The position numbers and the translations under genes were made by a program. The notes under the pieces are model-generated. The model was not told the origin of the DNA and made no database searches. It saw only the letters and a list, made by a program, of their open reading frames with translations. Shown one piece after another: positions 1 through 8,021 of a stretch of DNA of 64,000 bases. This DNA comes from Halosimplex carlsbadense 2-9-1 (GTDB lineage Archaea; Halobacteriota; Halobacteria; Halobacteriales; Haloarculaceae), in contig NZ_AOIU01000018.1 of assembly GCF_000337455.1 (NCBI RefSeq), positions 162,038-226,037 of the forward strand, in the 5' to 3' direction. The stretch's first letter is position 1, and every line of letters starts with the position of its first letter.

Positions 1-196
1 TCGGGACCTCTACCAGACGCCGGGAGTCGCCGAGACGGTGAACATGGACCACATCAAGGAGCACTACTACACGACCCACCCGGACGTCAACCCCAAGCGG
101 CTGATCGCCCGCGGGCCGGACCTGCACTTCGACGGCGAACACGACCGCGACGACCTGCCCGGCAGTCTCCCCACGGAACTGCTGCCGCTCGCCTGA
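1..196 (+). CDS. Glutathionyl-hydroquinone reductase-like protein, C-terminal end (partial)
   Basis: The open frame from base 2 to the TGA at 194-196 encodes the last 64 residues of a protein whose 5' part lies outside the window. The visible tail has RDLYQTPGVAETVNMDHIK, then YYTTHPDVNPKRL and IARGPDL. This matches the conserved C-terminus of the Xi-class glutathione transferases (YqjG/ECM4 family), which reduce glutathionyl-hydroquinones. Haloarchaea generally use gamma-glutamylcysteine instead of glutathione, so the true thiol partner is uncertain. The active-site cysteine of the N-terminal thioredoxin-fold domain cannot be checked here. Family assignment is fairly secure; substrate is inference. 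Confidence 0.8.
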   Translation, partial: RDLYQTPGVAETVNMDHIKEHYYTTHPDVNPKRLIARGPDLHFDGEHDRDDLPGSLPTELLPLA

Positions 197-236
197 GCCG
201 GTCGAGGGTCGCTCTCTTACCGGCCGAACGGCTCGT

Positions 237-1337
237 TCAGTCGTCCCCGGCAGTCGTCGAAGGCTTCGACAGGTCGCCGACGCGGGCCGCGAGTTCGCGG
301 TCCAGCGGCGAGTCGGGGCGGGTGCGGAGGGCGAGGACGGTGCCGTCGTCGAACGTCGCGGTGACCGTCCGCCGGCGACGTCGGACCGCCTCCATCCCGT
401 CGAACTCGTCGCCGTTGCGGACGGCGTAGACGACCAGCGCGAAGCTCGCGACGGTCGCCAGCGCGAACAGCGGCGGGAGAACGGTGCCTTCGAGCGCGAC
501 CAGCGCCGCGAACGGTCCGAGGGCGAGCGCGGCCACCCCCCAGCGACTGAGCGGGTCGTCGCTCGCGCGACCGCGAGCCCGTCGTTCGAGTCCCGCGAGC
601 GCGTCGGCGAGGGAGGCGAGCGGGCCGAACCGACGGAGTCGGTCGGTCAGCGTCTCCCCGTCCGGGGCGATGCCCTCCCGGCGGACGTGGTCGGCGGCGA
701 GCGCGCCCCCGACGGCGGCCAGGGTGAACGACGGCGTCAGCGGGTCGGCGGCCGTCCCGAGGACGCCGAGGAACGCCACCACCGAGCAGAGATAGCCGGC
801 GCCACCGAGCAGTCGGGCGTCGCGGCCGCGCAGACCTACCGTCGCGTCGACGGAGCTGCGGACCGCCGACAGCCGGTCGAGACCGACGCTCAGCAGGCCG
901 TCGTCGGTGACGGCCAGGAGCCGATCGTCGCTGAGACCGACCGCCGCTCGGCCGCCGCGGTCGCCGAGCAGTCTGGCGGCGTCGACGGCCTGCAGCGACT
1001 CGTCGCGCCGGAGGTGCCGGCGGACGGTCGCGGTCTCCTGACCTCTCGGCGACGAGGGCGCCCACGGTTCGACGGTCGTCGCGCCTTCGAGGGCGGCCGC
1101 CAGCCGGCCGGCGTCGCGCTCGTCGCCCTCGTCGCTGGCTGCGTTCTCGCGGTCACCGCTGTCGGTTCCGGACGGCGAACTCCGGGGGGTCAGCGGCGAC
1201 TCGCGGCCGGCGGTCGTCGCCTCGGTCACGGACAGATCGGTGTCGTCACCGCCCCCGGCCGTCGGCGACGCCGACTCCCCGCGGTTGTCGCGAACGGACT
1301 CGTCCCGGCCGTCGCCGGGCGGTCGCTGCTCACTCAT
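237..1337 (-). CDS. Haloarchaeal membrane protein of unknown function
   Basis: A 366-residue protein read from the ATG at 1337 (MSEQRPPGDG). The frame stays open upstream, but that extension is basic and proline/alanine rich, unlike haloarchaeal coding sequence. The first ~110 residues are hydrophilic and disordered-looking, rich in Gly, Asp, Ser and Thr. A stretch starting RRHLRRDESLQAVD follows and looks like a small PH-like or bacterial-PH-type domain. Then come two hydrophobic hairpins (near residues 175-215 and 265-310) and a cytoplasmic tail containing a short beta-rich unit (TVTATFDDGTVLALRT). I do not recognise a named family. It is convergent with the preceding GST-like gene, and its function is unknown. 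Confidence 0.7.
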   Translation of the reverse strand: MSEQRPPGDGRDESVRDNRGESASPTAGGGDDTDLSVTEATTAGRESPLTPRSSPSGTDSGDRENAASDEGDERDAGRLAAALEGATTVEPWAPSSPRGQETATVRRHLRRDESLQAVDAARLLGDRGGRAAVGLSDDRLLAVTDDGLLSVGLDRLSAVRSSVDATVGLRGRDARLLGGAGYLCSVVAFLGVLGTAADPLTPSFTLAAVGGALAADHVRREGIAPDGETLTDRLRRFGPLASLADALAGLERRARGRASDDPLSRWGVAALALGPFAALVALEGTVLPPLFALATVASFALVVYAVRNGDEFDGMEAVRRRRRTVTATFDDGTVLALRTRPDSPLDRELAARVGDLSKPSTTAGDD

Positions 1338-1566
1338 GCCCACGTCTACGACGGCCGTACCGGATTGTAAATGGCGGCTTATCGACCGGATACCGCCGTT
1401 CGCGGCGGCTCGGCGACACCGGTTCGCCCCGGGAGTCCCGAGGATGTCGGTGCCACCGACACCGGTGGCGCCGTCGGCGTCAGCGACACCAGCGGGGCCG
1501 TCACGGGCTCCGGCGACGACGGCCGCTGTCGAAAGGCCGTAGGAGCGGGGCGACTTCAGTGAGGGT

Positions 1567-2535
1567 ATGACCCGGGTCACGGTCGGCGGGCGCATCCACG
1601 TCGGCTTTCAGAACCTCTCGCTGGCACACGAACGCCTCTACGGCGGCGTCGGCCTCGCGCTCGCCGAACCGCGACTCGACCTGCGCGCCGAACGGGCCGA
1701 GGCCGTCGACTGCGACGACGACGCGGCGCGGCCGTACGTCGAGCGGGTCGTCGACCACCTCGACGTGCCCGGGGCGGCCGTCAGCGTCGACGAGCGCCTG
1801 CCCCGCCACGCCGGCCTGGGCAGCGGGACCCAGTTCGCGCTCGCCGCGCTCGTCGCCGTCGCCGGGGCCTACGACCGCGACGTCGACCCGCGCGAGCGCG
1901 CCCCGGCGCTGGGCCGCGGCGGCCGCAGCGGCATCGGCGTCGCGACCTTCGAATCCGGCGGGTTCGTCGTCGACGGCGGTCACCCGACAGAGCGGTTCAC
2001 CACGGCGCCGCCGGCGGAGGGCGAGTGGGCCGTCCCGCCGGTCGTCGCGCGCCACGACCTGCCCGAGTCCTGGCGGTTCGTCCTCGCGATCCCGGACGCG
2101 GGACCCGGCCGGAGCGGCGACGAGGAGGACGAGAGCATGCGTTCGGTCGTCGAGCGGGCAGACCCCGGCATCGCCGAGGACATCGCGCTGGTGGTCACCC
2201 AGCAGTTGCTCCCGGCGGCCGCGACGGGCGACCGGGCGGCGTTCGGCGACGCCGTCGCCCGGCTCGGCCGGCTCAACGGCGCGTGGTACGCCGACGAACA
2301 GGGCGGCGTCTACCGGCCGCCCGCGGGGGCGATCATCGACGCCCTCTCGACCCACCCGGCGGTCGCCGGCGCGGGCCAGTCCTCGTGGGGACCGACCGTC
2401 TACGCGCTGACCGACGCCGACTACGCCGAGGACGTGGCCGACGCGGCCCGAGCGGCGCTGTCCGACGCGGCGGGCGGGGGCCGCGTCGTCGTCGCCCGCC
2501 CGCGGGCCGACGGTGCGACGGTCGCGGACGCCTGA
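1567..2535 (+). CDS. Beta-ribofuranosylaminobenzene 5'-phosphate synthase-like GHMP protein
   Basis: A 322-residue member of the GHMP kinase superfamily. The nucleotide/phosphate-binding loop LPRHAGLGSGTQF is at residues 78-90, and the N-terminal GGRIHVGFQNLS strand is typical of the RFAP synthase branch. In methanogens that enzyme joins p-aminobenzoate (or 4-hydroxybenzoate) to PRPP in methanopterin synthesis. Haloarchaea keep homologues without making methanopterin, so the substrate here is likely a related pterin/folate-type precursor; that is inference. The length fits the family. It starts 11 nt or so after a short intergenic run and is followed by an unrelated RecA-fold gene. The pterin-type enzymes at 49-52 kb may work in the same general chemistry. 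Confidence 0.8.
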   Translation: MTRVTVGGRIHVGFQNLSLAHERLYGGVGLALAEPRLDLRAERAEAVDCDDDAARPYVERVVDHLDVPGAAVSVDERLPRHAGLGSGTQFALAALVAVAGAYDRDVDPRERAPALGRGGRSGIGVATFESGGFVVDGGHPTERFTTAPPAEGEWAVPPVVARHDLPESWRFVLAIPDAGPGRSGDEEDESMRSVVERADPGIAEDIALVVTQQLLPAAATGDRAAFGDAVARLGRLNGAWYADEQGGVYRPPAGAIIDALSTHPAVAGAGQSSWGPTVYALTDADYAEDVADAARAALSDAAGGGRVVVARPRADGATVADA

Positions 2536-2620
2536 CGGCTGTCGGAGGCGCCGAGCCGCCGTTTCAGCGAGCGAGAATGGCGGGGCAACTGGTAAACGGG
2601 CGGGGCCGAGTAGTGGTCGC

Positions 2621-3463
2621 ATGGACCGGATACCGTTCGGGGTCCGCCAGCTCGACACGACCCTCGGCGGCGGGGCGCCGACGGGCAGCGTCGTCCTCGT
2701 GGCGGGCGAGGGCGGCGCGGGGTCGCGGGAGTTCCTCCAGACGAGCACGCTGTTGAACGCTCTCGCCGAGACCGACCCGGAGTTACACGACCTCTACTAC
2801 GGCGACCTGGCCGCCGAGGCGAACCCGCCCGAAGAGGTCCACTTCATCTCCTTCACCGCCGGCGAACGGCGGTTCGCCCGGGAGGTCGGGGCCACGATGG
2901 AGCCGGAGATCGTCGACGCCGGCATGGAGGCGGTCCGCTATCACGACCTCTCCGAGCAGTACTTTCACCAGAGCCCGGTCCCCCGGGACTGGTACGCCGA
3001 CGCGACCGCCGACATCCGCGACATGCGGGCCCGTCAGGAGCGAGACGACATCCTCGGCGAACTGGGGAGCCGGCTGAGCGAACACGCGCCCGGAAACCTG
3101 GTCGTCATCGACTCGATCAGCGACCTCGTCAGCACCGCCGGCCGCGACCAGAACCTCGACTGGACGGACGTGGCCTTCCTCGTCAAGGGGCTCCAGAAGG
3201 GCGCCGACCAGTGGAACGGCGTCATCCTCGTCCACGTCAACCAGGAGACCGTCTCGCAGACCGAGTACGGCCAGCTCGTCGACGGCGTCGACGGCACCCT
3301 GGAGTTCCAGTGGGCCAGCGGCGGCTCCACCCGCGCGCGAACGCTCGTAGTCAAGCAGTTCCGGGGCGTCCTCTCGGCGCTCGACAGCGAGAACATCGTC
3401 CAATTCGAGACGGAGGTCGGCGACGGCGGCTTCGACATCAGCGACGTACGCAAGATCCGATAA
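2621..3463 (+). CDS. RecA/RadA-fold HTR-like ATPase with degenerate Walker A
   Basis: A 280-residue single-domain protein of the RecA/KaiC superfamily. It opens with the KaiC-like signature IPFGVRQLDTTLGGGAPTGS, followed by a P-loop position occupied by GEGGAGSRE (residues 29-37). The expected Lys-Ser/Thr is therefore replaced by Ser-Arg. The Walker B strand NLVVIDSISDLVS is at about 159-171, with a following HVNQETVSQTE segment like the sensor region of RadA relatives. Haloarchaea carry related proteins annotated as HTR-like. The ATG at 2621 is chosen because it starts the KaiC signature; the upstream extension is not protein-like. Lack of the P-loop lysine suggests weak or absent ATP hydrolysis. 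Its role is unknown. Confidence 0.7.
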   Translation: MDRIPFGVRQLDTTLGGGAPTGSVVLVAGEGGAGSREFLQTSTLLNALAETDPELHDLYYGDLAAEANPPEEVHFISFTAGERRFAREVGATMEPEIVDAGMEAVRYHDLSEQYFHQSPVPRDWYADATADIRDMRARQERDDILGELGSRLSEHAPGNLVVIDSISDLVSTAGRDQNLDWTDVAFLVKGLQKGADQWNGVILVHVNQETVSQTEYGQLVDGVDGTLEFQWASGGSTRARTLVVKQFRGVLSALDSENIVQFETEVGDGGFDISDVRKIR

Positions 3464-3586
3464 CCGGAACCCGTCCGCGTTTTTCGCGATATCAGCCACG
3501 AACGACGGTCTCGACCGCTCATCTCAGTTCGATTTTCGAGAATCGGTGGCAAACCCTTAACTTCCTACTCGCGCCAGAGGAACGTA

Positions 3587-4516
3587 ATGGCGAGCGAGTC
3601 GTCGGACGACGCCGGCGTGTCCGTGGCCCTGCCCGCGGACGTAGAGGCCTGGCTGGACCGCAAGGCCGCCGACCTGGGCGTCGACCGGGAGGCCGTCGTC
3701 GTCCAGTTACTCGCATCTTACCGCGCCGCCGAGGAGTTCGGCGACGAGGACGTGGCCGCCGCGGTGGGCGCCGACGTCGAGGACGACGTACGGGACGTGA
3801 TCGCCGAGCGACTGCCCGACATCGCCGACGCCGTCGCCGACCGCGTCGACGACGGGAGCGAGGACCTCGACGCCGTCGAGGAGGGGCTGTCGGCGGAGAT
3901 CGACCGCGTCGAGGCGGAGTTCACCGACAAGATACAGGACGTGCGCGACCGGGTCGTTCAGGTGAAACGGGAGGCCGACGACAAGGCCGACGGCGACCAC
4001 ACCCACCCGGAGTTCGGCGAACTCGCGACGCTCTCGACGGCCGTCGACGACCTGGAATCGTCGCTCTCGGCCCTCGAATCGCGGGTCGACGAGGCCACCG
4101 ACGCGGCCGACGACGCCGAACGGCGCGTCGACGCGCTCGACGACCGCGTGAGCGAGATCGAGCGGGCGACCGACCGGCTCGACGAGGTCGAGGAGCGCCT
4201 GCAGACGGTGGCCTGGGTCGTCAGCGACCTCCGGGAGGCCGAGCAGGCCCGCTCGACCGGCACCGACGCCATCGACCGGTTGAAAGCCACCGCCGCGGAA
4301 CTCGACGTGGACCGGGCGGTCTGCGAGAACTGCTCGCAGGCCGTCGACATCGCGCTGTTGCACGAGCCCAGATGCCCCCACTGCGACGCGACCGTCAGCG
4401 ACGTGGCGCTGCCGGGCGGCCTGTTCGGCAAGCCGAAGCTGACCGTCGCGCGCAAGCTCGAGGCCGGCGACGACACCGACCGTACGAACGTCCCCGACGC
4501 GGCCGACGGGAGCTGA
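3587..4516 (+). CDS. Coiled-coil protein with C-terminal zinc ribbon
   Basis: A 309-residue acidic protein. The N-terminus (VSVALPADVEAWLDRKAADL, residues 11-30) resembles a ribbon-helix-helix/CopG-like segment. Residues ~90-230 are dense heptad-like coiled coil (repeated DRVD, ESRVDEATD, DRVSEIE). The C-terminus has a CxxC...CxxC pair (CENCSQ near 244 and CPHCDA near 264), predicted to bind zinc. A TATA-like CCCTTAACTT lies 25-30 nt upstream of the ATG. The next gene starts 4 nt after its stop, so the two probably form an operon. No experimental role is known to me; DNA binding or a structural scaffold are both possible. Confidence 0.7.
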   Translation: MASESSDDAGVSVALPADVEAWLDRKAADLGVDREAVVVQLLASYRAAEEFGDEDVAAAVGADVEDDVRDVIAERLPDIADAVADRVDDGSEDLDAVEEGLSAEIDRVEAEFTDKIQDVRDRVVQVKREADDKADGDHTHPEFGELATLSTAVDDLESSLSALESRVDEATDAADDAERRVDALDDRVSEIERATDRLDEVEERLQTVAWVVSDLREAEQARSTGTDAIDRLKATAAELDVDRAVCENCSQAVDIALLHEPRCPHCDATVSDVALPGGLFGKPKLTVARKLEAGDDTDRTNVPDAADGS

Positions 4517-4520
4517 TAGC

Positions 4521-5195
4521 GTGAGCGACGACCCCGATACCGGCGAGCCGGACGGCGACGACGCCCGCGGCGACCCGTTCGATTCGTTCGACGAGTACCG
4601 CGACCGCGAGGGCGACCCGTTCGGATCGCTGGGCGACGACCCGGCCGGGGACGTTGCGACGGGAAGCGACGACGGCGGGACCGGGGACGCCGACGCGTCC
4701 CCGACACCGGCGTCGGCCGACGACTCCGCGGCGTCGGAGTCGACCGACGCGGCCGACCCCGACCCCTTCGAGTACATGGGCGACCGCGGCGGCGGAAGCG
4801 AGCGGGAAGACCGGGGCGACGAGCGCGGCGATGGCCCGCTCGCGGACGTGACCGTGTCCGACGAGGACCCCTTCGAGTCGTCGGCGAGCGCCTTCGAGCG
4901 CTCCGGCGCCGAGGGGATCGACCCCGACGAGGTGTGGGACCGACTCACCGCCGAGCCCGACGCAAGCGAGGGCGCCGACGCCGTCGGCGACCGCTCGGAC
5001 AGCGACGAGGACGACGATATCGTCACGGTGTCGAAACACGGCTACTGCGAGGGCTGTGAGCACTTCTCGGCGCCGCCCGACGTGGCCTGCGGCCACGAGG
5101 GAACCGACATCCTCGAGTTCGTCGGCGTCGACAGCGTCCGGGTGAGCAACTGTCCCGTCGTCGACGAGCGGCGGGAGCTCGAAGACGACGCCTGA
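4521..5195 (+). CDS. Acidic low-complexity protein with cysteine-rich C-terminal domain
   Basis: A 224-residue protein starting with GTG or the in-frame MSDDPDTGEPDGDD. The first ~165 residues are extremely Asp/Gly/Ser rich, with repeated DPFDS/DPFGS/DPFEY/DPFES motifs, and are likely disordered. The last ~50 residues form a compact domain: KHGYCEGCEHFSAPPDVACG and a later NCPVVDE. That gives four cysteines plus a histidine that could bind a metal. It is immediately downstream of, and probably co-transcribed with, the coiled-coil/zinc-ribbon gene, with 4 nt between them. I do not recognise a named family. The repeated DPF motif could be a short linear docking motif, which is speculation. Confidence 0.65.
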   Translation: MSDDPDTGEPDGDDARGDPFDSFDEYRDREGDPFGSLGDDPAGDVATGSDDGGTGDADASPTPASADDSAASESTDAADPDPFEYMGDRGGGSEREDRGDERGDGPLADVTVSDEDPFESSASAFERSGAEGIDPDEVWDRLTAEPDASEGADAVGDRSDSDEDDDIVTVSKHGYCEGCEHFSAPPDVACGHEGTDILEFVGVDSVRVSNCPVVDERRELEDDA

Positions 5196-5254
5196 CGGGT
5201 GGCGACGAGGCGGGCGGTGACGGGCGGAGCGGTCCGAACGATCCGGCCGGTGAG

Positions 5255-5272
5255 AGCGAGGTATACTTACGC
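5255..5272 (+). promoter_or_regulatory. Putative promoter of tfs
   Basis: The AT-richer patch GAGGTATACTTACG sits about 30-35 nt before the tfs ATG in otherwise GC-rich sequence. This spacing fits an archaeal TATA box for a leaderless or very short-leader transcript. Seen by eye only. Confidence 0.45.
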
Positions 5273-5297
5273 CCGGACCGTCAACGGGTGTGGTACC

Positions 5298-5621
5298 ATG
5301 CAGTTCTGCGACGACTGCGGTTCGATGATGCACGCCGACGGCGACGAGATGGTCTGCAAGAGCTGCGGCGCCACCGTCGGGAAGGACGACGACCTGGCCG
5401 ACCAGTTCGTCAGCACCGCCGAGCAGTCGGGCGAAGAGGTCGTCGAGACCGAGGAGGGCGCGAACTTCGAGGGCAAGCCAAAGGACAAGAGCGTCAACTG
5501 CGACGACTGCGGCAACGGCGTCGCCTGGTACACCATCAAACAGACCGGCTCCGCCGACGAGCCGCCGACGCGCTTCTTCAAATGCACGGAGTGTGGCCAC
5601 CGCTGGCGGGAGTACAACTAA
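5298..5621 (+). CDS. tfs: Transcription factor S (TFIIS/RPC11-like)
   Basis: A 107-residue archaeal transcript-cleavage factor. It has an N-terminal zinc ribbon (CDDCGSMM near 4-11 and CKSCGA near 22-27) and a C-terminal zinc ribbon (CDDCGN near 71, CTECGHRW near 98). The family stimulates cleavage of backtracked RNA by RNA polymerase. The usual catalytic acidic pair of the C-terminal hairpin is represented here by the ADEP turn (SADEPPTRFFKC). ATG 5298 gives the normal family start (MQFCDDCG) and length. The final nine codons (GHRWREYN-stop) are duplicated 1.26 kb downstream, so this gene has served as an insertion point for the following island and may owe its present 3' end to it. Confidence 0.95.
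   Translation: MQFCDDCGSMMHADGDEMVCKSCGATVGKDDDLADQFVSTAEQSGEEVVETEEGANFEGKPKDKSVNCDDCGNGVAWYTIKQTGSADEPPTRFFKCTECGHRWREYN
5593..5621 (+). repeat. Left copy of a direct repeat at the tfs 3' end
   Basis: The last codons of tfs. The segment differs from the copy at 6855-6883 at only two positions over 29 nt: one inside a Gly/Arg codon pair, and one in the stop codon (TAA here, TGA there). It bounds an AT-richer island of about 1.2 kb and looks like an attachment-site-type duplication. Confidence 0.75.
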
Positions 5622-5873
5622 GGCCGCCGAAGACCGACACTTTCGACGGGCATTGGTCTCGAGACGGTCGACAGACCGTCCCGATCGAGGCCACGGAAGG
5701 AGGGCCCTGGATCACATAGCTTCGTCTCGATCGGATCGGTAAAGGTCGAGTTTCAGAAACCGATACCGCTACAGGCGGTGCGAGATCGAACGGAATTGCC
5801 CGCATAACCAGCCAAACGGCCAACAGCTACGGGATCACTGGGAACTATATTATCATAGACTATTTATCTAGTA
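5622..5873. other. Gene-free spacer between tfs and the lipoprotein gene
   Basis: No convincing ORF. It contains a perfect short stem-loop, GACGGTC-GACA-GACCGTC, near 5660-5677 that may end tfs transcription. A strongly AT-rich tract (about 5845-5875, with ACTATATT and CTATTTATC) is probably the promoter of the lipoprotein gene. Confidence 0.4.
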
Positions 5874-6776
5874 ATGAATAAATGGGCAGTGGGCCGACGT
5901 GAGTTCATTTCGACTACCTCGTTAGCCGCACTGGGCGGGTTAGCGGGCTGTGGCTCGAACGATTCGACGGGTTCGGATTCGACCCGCACGCCGACCAGCA
6001 CCCCGGAGCCGACCACGGGGGGCGTGATAGAGTCGTTCGACGATATCTATACCGTGGGTACCTATGAACAACCCGATGAATCCGGGTCGATAGAAGACAT
6101 CCAATACGCCGGGCGGGGTTCGTTCCCCCTCCTCGTGACACACACTGCGCAAGTCGACTACACGATAGATCTGAGCGTGCAAGAGGGGTACGAGACTGTC
6201 CCCCTCAACGTGTATCTCGTCGACGCGGACAACTATATCAAATTACAGCAGGAGGAGGAGTTCGAATCGATCGACGAGGGCAGTAAAGAGCCGGTCACCG
6301 ACACGGAGACGTTCTCTTTCACCGTCCCCGCCGGACTCTACTACCTGGTGTTCGGGAGCAGTGAGGTCGGCCGAGAGTCGACGTTCGACATCGACTACAC
6401 CGCTCGTCAGTATCTAAACTCCAACACGGACTGCAGTAGCTCTCAAATAAATGTCGGTCATCTGAGTATAGAGTACACGGACTCCCTGTTTAACGTCGAG
6501 CGCTGGAATCTTCGCTCCCACATCCAGTACGACGGTGAGGCGGAAACGGAGTACGAGCTACACCTGAGACTGCTGAGTTCCGACAGTGAAACAGTAGTCA
6601 GCCAGACCCAAAGTCAAATCGAAGATTGCGAGACCAACTTCGTCTATTCCGACGAGAAGTCGCTCAACATCGTCGAAAACGGGGAGAAGATCATGGCCGA
6701 AATCGAGATACGCGACGAAAGCAGCGGCGAGGTTCTCGCCGAACGGACCCAAGAAGTCGAGAGCGTACTCTGGTAG
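5874..6776 (+). CDS. Putative lipoprotein in a transferred island
   Basis: A 300-residue secreted protein. The N-terminus has a twin-arginine signal (GRREFISTTSLAALGGLA) ending in a lipobox, LAGC, with Cys at about residue 26. A Ser/Thr/Pro linker (SDSTRTPTSTPEPTTGG) then leads to the mature beta-rich part, which is lower in GC and uses codons unlike its neighbours. The mature part seems to hold two beta-sandwich-like units (about 55-180 and 195-300), but I recognise no family. It is the only gene between two copies of the tfs 3' end, so it probably arrived by horizontal transfer. It should be anchored outside the cytoplasmic membrane; its function is unknown. Confidence 0.75.
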   Translation: MNKWAVGRREFISTTSLAALGGLAGCGSNDSTGSDSTRTPTSTPEPTTGGVIESFDDIYTVGTYEQPDESGSIEDIQYAGRGSFPLLVTHTAQVDYTIDLSVQEGYETVPLNVYLVDADNYIKLQQEEEFESIDEGSKEPVTDTETFSFTVPAGLYYLVFGSSEVGRESTFDIDYTARQYLNSNTDCSSSQINVGHLSIEYTDSLFNVERWNLRSHIQYDGEAETEYELHLRLLSSDSETVVSQTQSQIEDCETNFVYSDEKSLNIVENGEKIMAEIEIRDESSGEVLAERTQEVESVLW

Positions 6777-6854
6777 ACCGGATCCGAGCGTCACGTAGCT
6801 TCGAACCGAGGGAAATCTTCCCGTTTGGTCGCGGATCTTCGGGGTTCGAAGGGC

Positions 6855-6883
6855 GTGGCCACCGCTGGCGCGAGTACAACTGA
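6855..6883 (+). repeat. Right copy of the tfs 3'-end direct repeat
   Basis: Encodes GHRWREYN-stop out of context: there is no upstream zinc ribbon in frame. It is nearly identical to 5593-5621. It is most simply the original end of tfs displaced downstream when foreign DNA entered and re-created the 3' end of the gene. Confidence 0.75.
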
Positions 6884-6992
6884 GTCGAGCGGTCCAGCGG
6901 AGCCTGGGGGCGCCGGGCCGACGTGCGTGGGGCCGCCCGGGTCGCGCAACCGTACGAGGGTATATGTCAGACCAGCCCAAAACTGGCGTGGG

Positions 6993-7217
6993 ATGAGTTC
7001 GAACGATACCACAGCGGCGGAGTCGACGGTCGACGAGACGACGACGTGGCCCGAGCTGGCGATCGGCCTCTACGAACGACTGACAGGGAGAGGGGCGGCG
7101 ATCACCTACGAGTTCGAGGACATGGAGGTCGACGTGCCGAGCAAGGCGGGCGAGGGCGCCGACCACGCCCACTGGCGCGTCGACGGCACGCTGCGTATCA
7201 CGACCGAAGAGGAGTGA
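6993..7217 (+). CDS. Small conserved haloarchaeal protein
   Basis: A 74-residue acidic protein starting MSSNDTTAAESTVDETTTWP. The body has an alpha segment (WPELAIGLYERLTGRGA) and a beta segment (YEFEDMEVDVPS, HWRVDGTLRI). The last residues overlap the GTG start of the next gene by 4 nt (GTGA), implying translational coupling. No named domain recognised. The compact fold and coupling support a real gene. Confidence 0.6.
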   Translation: MSSNDTTAAESTVDETTTWPELAIGLYERLTGRGAAITYEFEDMEVDVPSKAGEGADHAHWRVDGTLRITTEEE

Positions 7218-7555
7218 CGGGGACAGCGCTGGCCGTCGACGCCGAGCTGGTCGTCGAGAACGGCGGGCGGAGCTACCGCGTCTGGAGCGAGGGCGACAGG
7301 CTCGTCCTCGACGCGCCCTCGCTGACCGCGTTGCGGGCGCTCGGGACCGTCCGGGACGCGCTCCCGCCCGGCGTCGCACCCGACGACCGGCTGACCGAAG
7401 CGGGACTGACGGTCGAACTACAGGTGCGCCGAGCGCCCGTCGCGTCGCTGGGCGAGGGCGTCGTGGGTGACCCGCTCGGCAGGGAACTCACCGGCGCGGA
7501 CGCGGCCGTGAACCCGCTCGGCGTCCTCACGGCGGCCGTTCGCGCGCTCGGGTGA
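7214..7555 (+). CDS. Small protein of unknown function coupled to the preceding gene
   Basis: A 113-residue protein read from GTG 7214, which overlaps the previous stop codon. The alternative upstream in-frame extension runs antisense-like through the previous gene with a basic composition, so it is rejected. The sequence alternates beta strands (AELVVENGGRSYRVWSEG, RLVLDAPS) with a helix (SLTALRALGTVRDAL) and ends in a conserved-looking GREL...NPLGVLTAAV. It likely works with the 74-residue partner; no activity can be inferred. Confidence 0.6.
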   Translation: MTGTALAVDAELVVENGGRSYRVWSEGDRLVLDAPSLTALRALGTVRDALPPGVAPDDRLTEAGLTVELQVRRAPVASLGEGVVGDPLGRELTGADAAVNPLGVLTAAVRALG

Positions 7556-7609
7556 CGCAGGCGGCGGCCGACTGCGTTCGACTGGCGACCGGGCGCCGAC
7601 GGCGTCCCG

Positions 7610-7870
7610 TTATCGCGCGGTCGCGTCCGGACCGACCGTCCAGTAGGCGCCGCGGTGGCGGACCAGGTCTCGGTCTTCGAGGCGCGCGAGAACGACGCCG
7701 ACGCTGCCGCGGGGGACGCCGGTGCCCTCGCAGATCTCGGCGGGCGTGAACGCCTCCTCGCGGCGCTCGGTGAGGTGGGCGAGCACGCGGTCGGCGTTCT
7801 CGGTGCCCGCCGCCGGGGGGCGGAGTTTGGGCTCGGGCGTCTCCTCGAACTGGTCGATACTGATGGGCAT
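7610..7870 (-). CDS. Winged-helix DNA-binding protein (MarR-like)
   Basis: An 86-residue protein from the ATG at 7870 (MPISIDQFEE). Residues ~27-80 form a winged helix: NADRVLAHLTERREEAFTPA, then EICEGTGVPRGSVGVVLARL as the helix-turn-helix, and DRDLVRHRGAYWTV as the wing. Single-domain wHTH proteins of this size are common transcription regulators in haloarchaea. The target is unknown. It is divergent from the SHOCT-domain gene at 8022, whose promoter it may share. The longer upstream ORF is antisense to that gene and was not used. Confidence 0.7.
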   Translation of the reverse strand: MPISIDQFEETPEPKLRPPAAGTENADRVLAHLTERREEAFTPAEICEGTGVPRGSVGVVLARLEDRDLVRHRGAYWTVGPDATAR

Positions 7871-8021
7871 GGGCGTCTCTACGGCGGCTGCGAGCATAGC
7901 GCTATCGCCCTTCAGGGGGCGGGAGACGCGCCTCGATTCGGCGGCGGGACGCGCCGCTGGGGTCGTCGACCGGCCGCGGTCGTCCCCGAAAATTATACTG
8001 CCCCAGCCGGTAGCCTCGGAC

